The notes beneath the pieces were generated by a model. It did not search any database. It worked only from the letters and a program-made list of their open reading frames with translations, and had not been told where the DNA came from. A DNA stretch of 64,000 nucleotides from NCBI RefSeq assembly GCF_900460215.1, contig NZ_UHIA01000004.1, positions 224,501-288,500 of the forward strand. Direction: 5' to 3'. A program made the translations under genes and the position numbers. This document shows, piece after piece, positions 1-8,336 of the stretch (the stretch's first letter is position 1; the number at the start of each line of letters is the position of its first letter). This stretch comes from Suttonella indologenes. Its GTDB lineage: Bacteria > Pseudomonadota > Gammaproteobacteria > Cardiobacteriales > Cardiobacteriaceae.

Positions 1-235
1 TGCCCGCATGTAGCACCAGCGGTGCCTCATGGGCGGCAAGCTGCGCCCACAGTCCCTCCATTGCCTGCTGCATCGGATCGCATAATTGCACCTGCGCCCA
101 ATCCGGCTGATACAGCTGGAGCAAAGCCAGTTTCGGATAATAATGCCGCTCGCGGACAAATTCGCTGTCGTAGAAAAGGATGCGTGCGGCGTTTAAAGAT
201 TGCGGCAGACCGAGCTGCCATGTGCTGTAACTCAT
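1..235 (-). CDS. rnd: Ribonuclease D, N-terminal part (cut by window edge)
   Basis: The reverse strand from the ATG at 235 encodes a protein beginning MSYSTWQLGL and continuing FYDSEFVRERHYYPKLALLQ to the window edge. This is the exonuclease I region of RNase D, a 3'-5' exoribonuclease that trims tRNA precursors. The D-x-E pair in YDSEFV corresponds to the first metal-binding DEDD residues, and the following RERxYYPxLALLQL block is characteristic of the family. Only about 78 residues are present; the rest of the DEDD domain and the HRDC domains lie outside the window. The ATG is chosen because the family similarity begins shortly after it. Confidence 0.8.
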   Translation of the reverse strand, partial: MSYSTWQLGLPQSLNAARILFYDSEFVRERHYYPKLALLQLYQPDWAQVQLCDPMQQAMEGLWAQLAAHEAPLVLHAG

Positions 236-319
236 GGAATAAAAGATTCGCCTTGCCTAGCGGCAAAAGCGGCTAAGGTATCATAAATCGCCATAGATAG
301 AGCGGCTTTATGCTGCGTC

Positions 320-427
320 TATTTCGGAGAAGTGAAAAAGTAGTACAAGGCGGCGAGCCGCAGACAGTACAAGAGCGTAGGGCAAGGCGAGTCAACGCCG
401 TAATACTTTTTCAATTCTTTGACTATA
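320..427. repeat. MITE-1 copy a (about 108 bp, TA-flanked inverted-repeat element)
   Basis: This is one of three near-identical copies (others at 7794-7902 and 28282-28390; a degenerate one at 44638-44741). The right end, read inward on the minus strand, is TATAGTCAAAGAATTGAAAA; the left end is the inverted partner with two changes at the extreme tip (TATTTC instead of TATAGTC). The interior has no ORF of note. The right tip overlaps the 3' end of the acetyltransferase gene and supplies its TAG stop. The ends resemble those of the IS630 element at 20433-21319, so this is probably a non-autonomous derivative. Confidence 0.8.
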
Positions 428-941
428 ATGGCTTGGGGAAATAGTAGGCATAATATTGAATGCCCAGCCAACGTCCGAATTTAAAGCCGACTTCGGGAAA
501 TTCGGCGATTTTGCGAAAGCCCAATTTCTCATGCAGGGCTTCGCTGGGACGGTTGCCCAAGGTCAGATTGGCGATTAAGACATGCACATCACCGCGCGCG
601 GCAAGTTTGTCTATCAAGGCTTGATATAAGGCGGCGCCCAAGCCGCGGCAGCGTTCTACCGAGCGTTCGGCGTCCAAATAAATCGTGCTTTCAAAACTGT
701 GCGCATAGGCAGGGCGCTCCATCCACGGTTTGGCATAGGCATAGCCGATAAGTTTGCCTTGCATTTCGGCAATCAGATATTCGCCATGGGCAAGAATGCT
801 GCGCATTTGCGCGAGTTTCTGCGCTTCGGATTGCGGGCTGTCGTCAAAGCTGATGACGGAGTGTAGGGAATAATGATTGTAGATGCGCGTAATGGCGGCG
901 ACGTCGCTTTCTTCTGCGGTGCGGATTGTCCAAGGATTCAT
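423..941 (-). CDS. GNAT N-acetyltransferase, phosphinothricin acetyltransferase-like
   Basis: A 172-residue single-domain GNAT protein. It opens with IRTAEESDVAAITRIYNHY, the typical start of the Pat/Bar/YncA subgroup, and carries the acetyl-CoA pyrophosphate loop as ERCRGLGAALYQALID (R-G-L-G-x-A), followed by the LGNRPSEALHEKLGF motif of this subgroup. By family it would transfer acetyl from acetyl-CoA to a small amine such as an amino acid analogue; the substrate cannot be told from sequence. The stop codon is formed by the tip of MITE-1 copy a, so the original C terminus may have differed by a few residues. The structured repeat at 951-1078 lies directly upstream, but its AAGGA is too far from this ATG to be a good ribosome site. 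Confidence 0.8.
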   Translation of the reverse strand: MNPWTIRTAEESDVAAITRIYNHYSLHSVISFDDSPQSEAQKLAQMRSILAHGEYLIAEMQGKLIGYAYAKPWMERPAYAHSFESTIYLDAERSVERCRGLGAALYQALIDKLAARGDVHVLIANLTLGNRPSEALHEKLGFRKIAEFPEVGFKFGRWLGIQYYAYYFPKPL

Positions 942-950
942 ATGTGTTTA

Positions 951-1078
951 TCAAAATTTCCTTACTGGTTGAAACCCCTCCCTTTAGGGAGGATAATCTT
1001 GTGGGAGAGGTGTAAGCTCTTCCAATTCAGGGCAACACGTAGAGCGACGCTTTATGTGTCGCTCTACGTGTTGAAACA
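951..1078. repeat. Structured intergenic repeat A, copy 1
   Basis: About 128 bp, repeated at 3830-3959 and 30936-31060 in the same orientation. It contains a short stem around CCTCCCTTTAGGGAGG and a long stem in which GTAGAGCGAC pairs with GTCGCTCTAC around the loop GCTTTATGT. Compared with copy 2 both arms of the long stem have changed together (CGTAG/CTACG against ACACAG/CTGTGT), which suggests selection for or recombination preserving the hairpin. All copies sit between genes. Confidence 0.75.
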
Positions 1079-1093
1079 CTTCTCCGAAAATAA

Positions 1094-1186
1094 TATAGTA
1101 CCTTAACTTCAAAATGAGACTTAGAGATACACATTTTGTCAGGAGAAGCGCTTAGAATAATCTTATTTTGAAGTTAAGAGACTATA
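1094..1186. repeat. MITE-2 (93 bp element with TATAGT inverted ends)
   Basis: The left end TATAGTACCTTAACTTCAAA and the right end, which reads TATAGTCTCTTAACTTCAAA on the minus strand, form a roughly 25 bp imperfect terminal inverted repeat. The interior is non-coding. The TATAGT tip and the shared CTT...AAAATGAGA pattern relate it to the element at 30330-30434. Only one copy is present in the window. Confidence 0.6.
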
Positions 1187-1190
1187 TAAA

Positions 1191-1236
1191 GACAAGAAAA
1201 AAGAGCGGCACAGTGTGACCGCTCTTTTTTCTTGTC
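1191..1236 (-). terminator. Bidirectional intrinsic terminator
   Basis: AAAAAAGAGCGG is followed by a short loop and CCGCTCTTTTTT, with the outer GACAAG/CTTGTC extending the stem. On the minus strand the T-run follows the stem immediately downstream of the cheY-like gene and ends the sensory operon. Confidence 0.85.
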
Positions 1237-1242
1237 AGCGCT

Positions 1243-1626
1243 TTATTTTTTCGCTTTTTCCTGCATGGCAATCATTCTTTCCAAAGCCGTTTTAATGTCA
1301 TTTTCATTAAAAGGTTTGCAAATAAATCCTCGCGCACCATATTGCAAAGCCAATAAAGCGGTGGCTTTGTCAGAGAGGGCGGAGACGACTAAAATGCTCA
1401 CGCCCGTTCCTTTTGCCACTAACTGTTTGATACATTCCAAACCGTCCATATGCGGCATGGTTAAATCCATGGTGACCAAATCGGGGCGGAATTGATCGAA
1501 TTTTGCTACCGCTTCTTCGCCGTCTTTGGCAGAGGCGACGATTTGAATGTCCGAATCAGCAAAACTTCTGGTGATTCGATTACGGATGATATTGGAGTCA
1601 TCAACAACCATTAAGGTATATGCCAT
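1243..1626 (-). CDS. CheY-like single-domain response regulator
   Basis: A 127-residue receiver domain with no output domain. The acidic pair is D9/D10 (VVDDS), the phosphoacceptor is D54 in MDLTMPHMDG, and S82 and K104 (CKPF) complete the conserved site. It lies 10 bp downstream of the CheA-like kinase gene on the same strand and is almost certainly its phosphoacceptor partner. The motor or other target it binds is not evident; no flagellar or classical chemotaxis genes are in the window. A signalling role through protein-protein contact, as for CheY or PilG/PilH, is the likely mode. Confidence 0.9.
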   Translation of the reverse strand: MAYTLMVVDDSNIIRNRITRSFADSDIQIVASAKDGEEAVAKFDQFRPDLVTMDLTMPHMDGLECIKQLVAKGTGVSILVVSALSDKATALLALQYGARGFICKPFNENDIKTALERMIAMQEKAKK

Positions 1627-1636
1627 ATTTTATCCT

Positions 1637-3832
1637 CTAATTTGAAGGAAAAATCGCCACCATTCTGGTGAACTGATTTTCCTTGCTAGTTACGCTTAAT
1701 TTGCCCTGCGCGGATTTTATCAAATCCGCCACAATATCCATACCTACGCCGCGTCCGGCATCTTGGGTTTGCTGTTTGGCGGTGGAAATGCCGGAGGTCA
1801 TCATGATGCCGTACAGCGCCTGTTCGGACATCTGCTGCGCCGAGGCGGCGCTTGCCAAACCGGCTTCTACCGCTTTTTGCCGCAATTGATCCAATTGAAT
1901 GCCTTGTCCGTCATCTTCAATACCTAAGCACAATTCTCCTTTGGCGTTGTTACGCAGCAAGAGCTTGATCGTGCCTTGCGCCGGTTTGCCCGCCGCCTCG
2001 CGCACTTCGGGCATTTCGATGCCGTGCGCAATCGCATTTTTCAAAAGCTGGACGGCAATATCTTTATAAACCGTGAATTGCTCGTCTTGCGCATAGACTT
2101 CGTCGAAGCCTTCGCATTGCAGACGTACCTGTTTGCCGTAGCGTTGGGCAATGTTTTGCGCATACTGTTCGAAATAGACTTTCCAATGCGTCTGCGCAAT
2201 GGCTTTGTCTGCCTGCAGATTTGCGGAGGTATTGGTGCCTTCTTCGGCATGGTTCATGCTGCGGCCCATGATGCGCAGGCGTTCGATCAAATTGCTGATG
2301 AATTGGTTTAATTCCAGCATTTCTTCCAAGTTTACGGTAAAGGACAGGAAGTCATTGCCGCTCAGATTGGTACGCTGTTGCAATTCTTTTAAGAGCTCTT
2401 CCTGTCTTTCCGCCGCATTAACAAAGCCTTCCAAGCCCAAAGCCGAAGCGTCGCCTTTCAGACTGTGCATTTCGCGAAAGAGCAGATTGTTTTTATCGCG
2501 CAAACCCATGCGTCCATGCACTTTTTGTTTTAAGACTTCGTTCATCTTATCGATTCTTTGCTTGGTATTGGCAATGAATGACAATAAATGCTGTTGATCG
2601 ATGGATAAAATAGTGCCGATCATTTCCAATTCGCGGTCATGCTGTTCTCTTACTTTTTCAAGGTTTCTTTCCAAAAGCACCGCTTCGGTTACATCGATCA
2701 CGCTGACAAATACCTTATTCACTTCATCGTTTTGCCCATTGTTGATGCGCAAGAAGTTGAAATCCAGATATTTGGTTTTTACCGTGCCGTCGTCTGCCAA
2801 AATATTGGTCTTAATTTGCTTTAAGGGATTTAAATCTTGGATTAATTCTTCCACTACCCAAGCGTTATATAGCTGATCGACGAATAATTTGGCATTGTTC
2901 AAATCCGCTTCTGAAATCGAGCCCTGCAAAATTTCTAATAAGGTTTTGCCTTGCAGATCTTTTTTCTGCAAAATCGATTCCAAGCTGCGCGAATATTCGT
3001 CGGAAATCACCAATTCTTTGTCAATCAGGAATAAGCCTTCATTTACCGTATCCAAAATATCGGTGGTCTGCTGACGGGCAATGGCTAAGCGGCTGTCGCC
3101 TTGCAGTAATTGACGCAGAGCGCCGAAGACGATGAAGAAGAATAAGAGAAATGCCAAAACCAAGCCGCCCAATTGAATTTGTTCGGATAATTTGGATTGT
3201 TTGGCAATTTCCGTATCCAAGGCGGCGGATAGGTGATTGGCTTCGGTCAATAATGCCTGATTATACAGGCGCGAATAATCGACCAGATAGTTACTGGTTT
3301 GCTCCGATACCACGCCTTTTTGCGTATCGCGAATGAAGTTATCGAGCAAACCCAGATAAGGCGTCCAAATCTTCTGGGTTTCCGCCAAGCTTTTTACCGC
3401 CGCAGGATTGTCGGCAGGAGATAGATTTACGTTGTTGCCGTCTGTGCCGCTGATGCTGCCACCTCTTTGGAATGCCGCTAAGCCTTGAGTAAATAAATCA
3501 CGCTGCGCCTGAATTTCCGCAATCTTATAAATGGCAATTTGCGGTAATTCCTCTAGCTTGACTTCCCGCTGCGCCGTTTGAGAGAGCGGGGCTTTTTGCG
3601 CCAAGGCTTCTTGAATGTATAGATTAATATCGTAGAGGTTTTTGGATAATTGTTGCGTAATTGTCCCTTGTTGTCCGGAAACATCAAGCGCTTGAGCCAA
3701 TTGGGCAAAGCGTGCGGCGAATAGATAGTTCAGCAATAAGGTCGAAATCGTCAGCAGCAGAAACATGACGACTAAAATAATGAGGGATAAATACTTGCGA
3801 TATTTAAACGGTTTTTTGGTTGTGGCTTTCAT
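1637..3832 (-). CDS. Membrane-bound CheA-like histidine kinase (PAS-HPt-ATPase)
   Basis: A 731-residue inner-membrane kinase. A first membrane segment lies near residues 15-37 and a second near 215-240, enclosing a periplasmic domain of about 175 residues. A PAS-like region (about 250-380) is followed by an HPt module with the phosphorylatable His in EMHSLKGDASALGLEGF, and then by a CheA-type ATPase with LLKNAIAHGIEMPEVR (N box), EDDGQGI and GRGVGMDIV. It ends directly after the ATPase, with no CheW-like P5 domain and no receiver. The start is ATG 3832: AAGGA lies just upstream, inside the end of repeat A. It is flanked by a sugar-binding lipoprotein gene and a cheY-like gene, suggesting a dedicated ligand-sensing pathway. 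Confidence 0.85.
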   Translation of the reverse strand: MKATTKKPFKYRKYLSLIILVVMFLLLTISTLLLNYLFAARFAQLAQALDVSGQQGTITQQLSKNLYDINLYIQEALAQKAPLSQTAQREVKLEELPQIAIYKIAEIQAQRDLFTQGLAAFQRGGSISGTDGNNVNLSPADNPAAVKSLAETQKIWTPYLGLLDNFIRDTQKGVVSEQTSNYLVDYSRLYNQALLTEANHLSAALDTEIAKQSKLSEQIQLGGLVLAFLLFFFIVFGALRQLLQGDSRLAIARQQTTDILDTVNEGLFLIDKELVISDEYSRSLESILQKKDLQGKTLLEILQGSISEADLNNAKLFVDQLYNAWVVEELIQDLNPLKQIKTNILADDGTVKTKYLDFNFLRINNGQNDEVNKVFVSVIDVTEAVLLERNLEKVREQHDRELEMIGTILSIDQQHLLSFIANTKQRIDKMNEVLKQKVHGRMGLRDKNNLLFREMHSLKGDASALGLEGFVNAAERQEELLKELQQRTNLSGNDFLSFTVNLEEMLELNQFISNLIERLRIMGRSMNHAEEGTNTSANLQADKAIAQTHWKVYFEQYAQNIAQRYGKQVRLQCEGFDEVYAQDEQFTVYKDIAVQLLKNAIAHGIEMPEVREAAGKPAQGTIKLLLRNNAKGELCLGIEDDGQGIQLDQLRQKAVEAGLASAASAQQMSEQALYGIMMTSGISTAKQQTQDAGRGVGMDIVADLIKSAQGKLSVTSKENQFTRMVAIFPSN

Positions 3833-3959
3833 CAAAATTTCCTTACTGGTTGAAACCCCTCCCTTTAGGGAGGATAATCTTGTGGGAGAGGTGTAACCTC
3901 TTCCAATTCAGGGCAACACACAGAGCGACGCTTTATGTGTCGCTCTGTGTGTTGAAACA
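3830..3959. repeat. Structured intergenic repeat A, copy 2
   Basis: Second copy of the repeat described at 951-1078. It fills the whole gap between the sugar-binding lipoprotein gene and the kinase gene. Its end provides AAGGAAATTTTG directly before the kinase ATG. The long hairpin has the ACACAGAGCGAC/GTCGCTCTGTGT version of the stem. Confidence 0.75.
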
Positions 3960-3978
3960 TCAATCTCTCCAAATATCT

Positions 3979-4983
3979 TTATTTACCGGCTTCGGGGTCT
4001 TGATAGGGAACATTTATTACTTTGTATTCCATACGATAATCAATGCCTTTCATCGCCTCTTCGCCGGCGGCTAAATTCGCGGCTAAGCGCAAGGCGGTTC
4101 TGGCCTGATTGTCGTAATCATTAAATACGGTTGCCACCATATCACCGGCACGTACCATGTCTTTACCGATGGCGCCGCCGTCAATGCCGAAAACAGGCAG
4201 TGAAATATTGTGTTTTTTCAAGGCATCAATCGCGCCGATCGCCATATTGTCGTTATTGGCGAGCAAGATTTCTATTTGATTGAATTCGGGCGATTGTATC
4301 CAGTTTTCCACCACTTCTGCCGCTTTGTCGCGGCGAAATAGAGCGGTTTCTTGGAAGATTTTCTGTACCGGCAAACCGAGGGCGGGATAGTTTTGCATCG
4401 TACCTACCGACCATTTGGTACGTGCCATGGCGCCGGCATGGTTGGGAATGCCTTCCAATAAAGCATAGGCAATCACGCCGTCTTGGTTTTTATCCCATTG
4501 AGGATTGGCATTCCAATGTTTGAGCACTTGCAGGCCTTGAATAACGCCGGCTAAAGCCGCGTCGCCGTCAACGAAATAGCTGTTATGGCAGCCGGCAAGA
4601 TTTTTATCGCCGGGGTTGCGGTTGATATAAACCACGGGAATGCCTTTGGCACAATATTTATTGACGAATTCTTGTCCTGCAGAGACGTCCACCAAATTGA
4701 CGACTAAGGCTTTCGCACCTTGGGCAATCATGCCGTCAAGCTGTTGGTATTGCAGGTTTTGATCATTATTGGCTTGTTGCAGTAGTAATTTGAGCGCAGG
4801 CTGTTCTTTGCCGGCTTGCTCAAAAGATTGGTACATGTCTTTAAAAAAAGCGTTCGTTTCGGTTGCGCTCATTGAAACGCCGACAGTGCTTGCGGGGTAG
4901 GCGGTATTTGCTTGTTCTTCCGATTGGGAGCAGGCGGCACATAGGGTAATCGCAAGCCCTAAAGGCAGGCAATATTGGTTCAT
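3979..4983 (-). CDS. Periplasmic galactose/glucose-binding protein-like lipoprotein (MglB family)
   Basis: A 334-residue periplasmic binding protein. The N terminus MNQYCLPLGLAITLCAAC looks like a lipoprotein signal with Cys after LCAA, although the -3 Cys is unusual for a lipobox. The middle carries DKNQDGVIAY, matching the EF-hand-like calcium loop of E. coli MglB (DLNKDGQIQ), followed by an EGIPNH..A.AR segment, and ILLANNDNMAIGAI corresponds to the conserved hinge region. By family it binds D-galactose or D-glucose. No permease or ATPase genes accompany it; instead it leads an operon with a membrane kinase and a response regulator, so a sensory rather than transport role is inferred. AAGGAG precedes the ATG. 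Only about 45 bp upstream remain before foreign DNA, so its native promoter may be lost. Confidence 0.8.
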   Translation of the reverse strand: MNQYCLPLGLAITLCAACSQSEEQANTAYPASTVGVSMSATETNAFFKDMYQSFEQAGKEQPALKLLLQQANNDQNLQYQQLDGMIAQGAKALVVNLVDVSAGQEFVNKYCAKGIPVVYINRNPGDKNLAGCHNSYFVDGDAALAGVIQGLQVLKHWNANPQWDKNQDGVIAYALLEGIPNHAGAMARTKWSVGTMQNYPALGLPVQKIFQETALFRRDKAAEVVENWIQSPEFNQIEILLANNDNMAIGAIDALKKHNISLPVFGIDGGAIGKDMVRAGDMVATVFNDYDNQARTALRLAANLAAGEEAMKGIDYRMEYKVINVPYQDPEAGK

Positions 4984-5027
4984 TAAGTCTCCTTATTGTA
5001 AGATCTGAAAATAAAAACAGGGTTTTA

Positions 5028-5060
5028 GGGTGCGTTGCACTTCATATTTGAATCTGCCTC
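5028..5060 (+). mobile_element. IS30-type 3' end remnant at island edge
   Basis: GGGTGCGTTGCACTTCATAT followed by TTGAATCTGCC closely matches, in inverted orientation, the end of the IS30 transposase fragment at 56902-57090. Nothing else of the element is visible here. It marks the left junction between the host operon and the AT-rich island. Confidence 0.5.
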
Positions 5061-5133
5061 ATATTAAAATCACGGATAGCCCAGGATACTTGCTTACGGA
5101 TTTTCTTTTGTAATTAAAGCAAACCCACTCTCC

Positions 5134-5234
5134 ATCAACAACAAACTACTGGCGTTGGTGAGCCACGCAGAAAAAGGTCATGAAACAAGCTGATTAGTTG
5201 ATCAACAACAAACTACTGGCGGTGGTGAGCCACG
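5134..5234. repeat. Short direct repeat, two 34 bp units
   Basis: ATCAACAACAAACTACTGGC followed by G(T/G)TGGTGAGCCACG occurs at 5134-5167 and again at 5201-5234 with one difference. The second unit encodes, on the minus strand, the last residues of the small membrane ORF at 5194-5337. The duplication probably reflects local slippage or recombination at the island edge. Confidence 0.7.
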
Positions 5235-5337
5235 TTGGCAAACCACCTGCAAAACCACGCCACACTCGCCAACCCATCAACAGCAAAAACAGCATCACCA
5301 TGGCTAACGTCAATAGCAACGCCAACCAAGTGGGCAT
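5194..5337 (-). CDS. Small hydrophobic ORF, possibly a gene remnant
   Basis: A 47-residue frame beginning MPTWLALLLTLAMVML and containing one strong membrane segment, then RVWRGFAGGLPTW. It lies downstream of msrAB on the same strand. The frame is open upstream of the ATG without another start, back to a stop just after msrAB, so it may be the C-terminal piece of a decayed membrane protein rather than a real small protein. I do not recognise a family. Confidence 0.3.
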   Translation of the reverse strand: MPTWLALLLTLAMVMLFLLLMGWRVWRGFAGGLPTWLTTASSLLLIN

Positions 5338-5410
5338 GTGGCAAGTGGGTATGTGGGGAACTGTGGGCGTTTGAGTGGGCTGTTTATGAACCGATGTTTA
5401 ATTTTTCATC

Positions 5411-7177
5411 TTAGTTTTCATTGTTCATCTTAATTTTTGGCACAAACACACCATAGCCTGATTGCTGCATTTTATCCACAGGAATAAACTGCAACGCACC
5501 GCCATTGATACAATAGCGTAAGCCTCCCTTATCTTTAGGACCATCAGGGAACACATGCCCTAAATGGGAGTCTGCCACTCGTGAGCGAACTTCTGTGCGT
5601 ATCATGTTATAGCTGGTGTCGTTGTGCTGGGTGATGACCTGTGGGGCAATCGGTTTGGTAAAACTTGGCCAGCCACACCCTGAATTGTATTTGTCTGTGG
5701 ACAAAAATAATGGCTCACCACTGACCACATCGACATAAATACCAGGGGCAAATAAGTGGTCATATTCATGGCTAAATGCCCGTTCTGTACCCCCATTTTG
5801 GGTGATGTTGTATTGGGCTTTGCTGAGTGTGTTTTTAAGATTTTTGTCTTTATATGTCTGATACCGCTTGGGGTCAAGAGCTTGTTCAATGCTGTTGGCA
5901 GGTGCTAAGCTCTGCGATGGTTCGGTCGGTAGGGCATCATCTGCCAAGCTGATATCAATATGACAATAACCATTGGGGTTTTTACTCAGATAATCTTGAT
6001 GATAATCTTCTGCTTGGGTAAAATTTCGTAGTGGCAAATTTTCTACCACGATGGAGGATTTGTGCTTGTTCTGTAATTGTGCCAGAGCGTTGGTAATGAC
6101 GGCTTTATCTTCTACTGTGCTGTCTTTAGGATAATAGATGCCTGTGCGGTACTGCACACCACGGTCGTTGCCTTGCTTGTTGACACTGGTGGGGTCAATC
6201 ACTCGAAAATAGTATGCCAGTAAAGTTGCTAAGTCAATTTTATCACTGTCATAAGTTACCTTAACTGTCTCTGCATGACCCGAACCTGCGATGACTTGCT
6301 CATAACTTGGGTTGTCGGTATTGCCATTGGCATAGCCTGACACGGCATCAACCACACCATCTATCCGCTCCATATAAGCTTCCACGCCCCAAAAACAACC
6401 GCCTGCCAAATAAATGGTTTTAGTGCGTATGGGCGAACCATCGGCTTTATAAAACGCTTTGGCTGATGAGACTGGTTTGGCATTGGCAACCACGCTGGGG
6501 GTATTTTTGCCCTTTAAATCAGCAAAATCCTTATCTGCATTTGCCGCCAACGCTTGGGCTTGCTCAGTGGTCAGGTTGCCTTTTATCAGACGCACCAAAT
6601 TGCCTTTTTTATCCAAAATCGCCCAACTTGGATACACTTGCACGCCAAGACGAGCAATCAGCTCCCCTGAATCATCAAGCAGCACTGGCAATTTAGGATA
6701 ATCCCCCTGCACGCCAGCATACCACTGGCGAAACTCATCAGCAGGTTTTTCATTTAAATGGCTGGGGCTTGCCACGGTGATGATGTTCAGCCCTGCAAAG
6801 GCAGGGTCTTGTCGCCAGTCTTGGGTTTCTGCCAAAGTCCCCAAGCACAGTGGGCACCAACTCGCCCAAAACTTCACCAAGGTGGGTTTATCGGCATCAA
6901 TGACTTGCTTGCCTGTTTCACCCAAATGAGCGGTAATTTGTGGCAAGGCAGACAAGTTTTTGAGCGTTTTAGATGGCAACATGTCTTTGCTGTCTGTTTT
7001 ACCTGCCATGTCACTGTGAGTAACCGCATCGCCATTCGTCACATTGTCGTGAGCGTTGCTCATTTGCCCACAAGCGGACAACAACACGCTGATAAGGGCA
7101 ATACTGCCCTTAGCCGCATGATTTTTAGTAACATGGTTCATGATATGGCTCATGGTATGCTTGATGGGGGTGTTCAT
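5411..7177 (-). CDS. msrAB: Thioredoxin-MsrA-MsrB fusion methionine sulfoxide reductase (lipoprotein form)
   Basis: A 588-residue trifunctional envelope enzyme that repairs oxidised methionine. The order is: signal with lipobox-like LLSAC; thioredoxin-like domain with WASWCPLC; MsrA domain with GGCFWGVEAY, which reduces S-sulfoxides; MsrB domain with GCGWPSF and a C-terminal RYCINGGAL, which reduces R-sulfoxides. This layout is that of the PilB/MsrAB proteins of Neisseria and Moraxella. The start at 7177 is chosen because TGAGGAA lies six bases upstream. Base and codon use differ from the host genes to the left, and the gene borders the AT-rich block, so acquisition from a Moraxella-like donor is inferred. 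Confidence 0.92.
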   Translation of the reverse strand: MNTPIKHTMSHIMNHVTKNHAAKGSIALISVLLSACGQMSNAHDNVTNGDAVTHSDMAGKTDSKDMLPSKTLKNLSALPQITAHLGETGKQVIDADKPTLVKFWASWCPLCLGTLAETQDWRQDPAFAGLNIITVASPSHLNEKPADEFRQWYAGVQGDYPKLPVLLDDSGELIARLGVQVYPSWAILDKKGNLVRLIKGNLTTEQAQALAANADKDFADLKGKNTPSVVANAKPVSSAKAFYKADGSPIRTKTIYLAGGCFWGVEAYMERIDGVVDAVSGYANGNTDNPSYEQVIAGSGHAETVKVTYDSDKIDLATLLAYYFRVIDPTSVNKQGNDRGVQYRTGIYYPKDSTVEDKAVITNALAQLQNKHKSSIVVENLPLRNFTQAEDYHQDYLSKNPNGYCHIDISLADDALPTEPSQSLAPANSIEQALDPKRYQTYKDKNLKNTLSKAQYNITQNGGTERAFSHEYDHLFAPGIYVDVVSGEPLFLSTDKYNSGCGWPSFTKPIAPQVITQHNDTSYNMIRTEVRSRVADSHLGHVFPDGPKDKGGLRYCINGGALQFIPVDKMQQSGYGVFVPKIKMNNEN

Positions 7178-7382
7178 AAATTCCTCACATGACAAAACTT
7201 GCCGTAAAAAAATGTACCTTAATGCGTCAATGCGTCAGTGGCATTCGCTCAATGGCATTCATCATGATAAACGAACTGTCCAATGGTTGCCAAGTTGTTT
7301 GTGTGGTCATTTGTGTTGTGATTGATGTTGGCAAATGTTTTTTATAACGATGTTTTTCTGACGATGTTTTTCTAGCAATGTT
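7178..7382. other. Intergenic, no gene seen
   Basis: AT-rich spacer upstream of msrAB. It presumably holds the msrAB promoter, which I cannot place. A 14-base phrase, ACGATGTTTTTCT, is repeated in tandem near 7348-7372. No ORF or RNA is evident. Confidence 0.4.
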
Positions 7383-7474
7383 AGGGCGTGTTGAACATTG
7401 AAAAAGAAAATTTTGTCAAAAAAATAGCGAGATAGTACACTTTAAGCTCTAACCCAAAAAGAGAACTACTCGCT

Positions 7475-8078
7475 ATGACTAAGCCCAGACTCATGCTAAA
7501 TGATAAGCGCTAAATGATAAGCAATATAAAAGACTTAAACCCATTTCACTTGAAATTGGTTTGTATGACAAACCCAACTTACGAAAGACTGTAGAAGGTG
7601 TATTGTATCGAATGCGAGTAGGCTTACCATGGCGAGACCTACCCAAATATTTTGGGAAACACAATACAGTTTACAAAGCCTTCAACCGTTGGTCAGCCAA
7701 TAACAAGCTCATTTTACTGTTTAACAAAGTAATAAACCAACCAGACATGGAATGGGTCTTTATTGATGATAGCCACATCAAAGCCCATCAACATATAGTC
7801 AAAGAATTGAAAAAGTATTACGGCGTTGGCTCGCCTTGCCGTACGCTTTTGTACTGTCTGCGGCTCGCCGCCTTGTACTACTTTTTCACTTCTCCGACTA
7901 TAGTAAGCAATCCAATGACCATATGGACTGGTATTTATACAAGTTTCGGCATTTAGTTGAAAACGCTTTTTGCAAAATTAAAGATTATCGAGCGATTGCC
8001 ACACGCTTTGATAAGCTAAAAAGAAACTTTGAAAATAATGTGGCTCTAGCCTTTGTTTATCAATGGCTTAAGATATGA
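7475..8078 (+). pseudogene. IS5-family transposase, broken
   Basis: The ATG at 7475 starts MTKPRLMLNDKR and then hits a stop; the reading resumes as IGLYDKPNLRKTVEGVLYRM...GLPWRDLPKYFG, typical of the IS5/IS427 group, then FIDDSHIKAHQH (first catalytic Asp). There it is replaced by MITE-1. After the MITE only the C terminus remains (WYLYKFRHLVENAFCKIKDY...). The central catalytic region is deleted, so the protein cannot be active. Confidence 0.8.
7794..7902. repeat. MITE-1 copy b (109 bp, inverted relative to copies a and c)
   Basis: Complete copy with TATAGTC at both tips, lying inside the IS5 transposase pseudogene. It is almost identical in sequence to 28282-28390. The host gene has lost DNA next to the insertion, so the insertion and the deletion may be separate events. 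Confidence 0.85.
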
Positions 8079-8336
8079 ATGTTCAATAGACCCTAGTATA
8101 TCGTTTGCTAAGGTTTTATTTAAAATACGGATATTTCCATTATCTGTATTTGCAATTGCAGACGCTTGATCATAAAAACCCGCCCAAAGTACAGTTGTTT
8201 TACCGTCTACATGAACTGATTGTTCATTAATAAACTTAGTTAATTCTTCACGGAGTATCTGTCCTTCCTTATTTTGAGTTCTTTCTAACAAATCATTTTC
8301 TGCATTTTTTAAATCAATATCTGTATAAGACTTCAT
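8046..8336 (-). pseudogene. Unknown protein truncated by IS5
   Basis: The native part runs from the ATG at 8336 to about 8095, giving roughly 80 residues; the last residues and the stop come from IS5 DNA. It contains VLWAGFYDQASAIA followed by an N/G-rich stretch, which faintly resembles the W-[SA]-G...A...A pattern of ADP-ribosyl-cyclase-like toxin domains, but I cannot assign it. The gene overlaps its upstream neighbour by ATGA, so the two were co-translated. Function unknown. Confidence 0.5.

Larger units (their letters stand above)
7383..8094 (+). mobile_element. Degenerate IS5-family element
   Basis: The ends AGGGCGTGTTGAACATT (left) and, inverted, AGGGTCTATTGAACATT (right) form imperfect inverted repeats around a decayed transposase. 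The element contains MITE-1 copy b and has lost the middle of its gene. It truncated the gene at 8046-8336. A 3' remnant of a second copy lies at 18375-18456. Confidence 0.7.
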
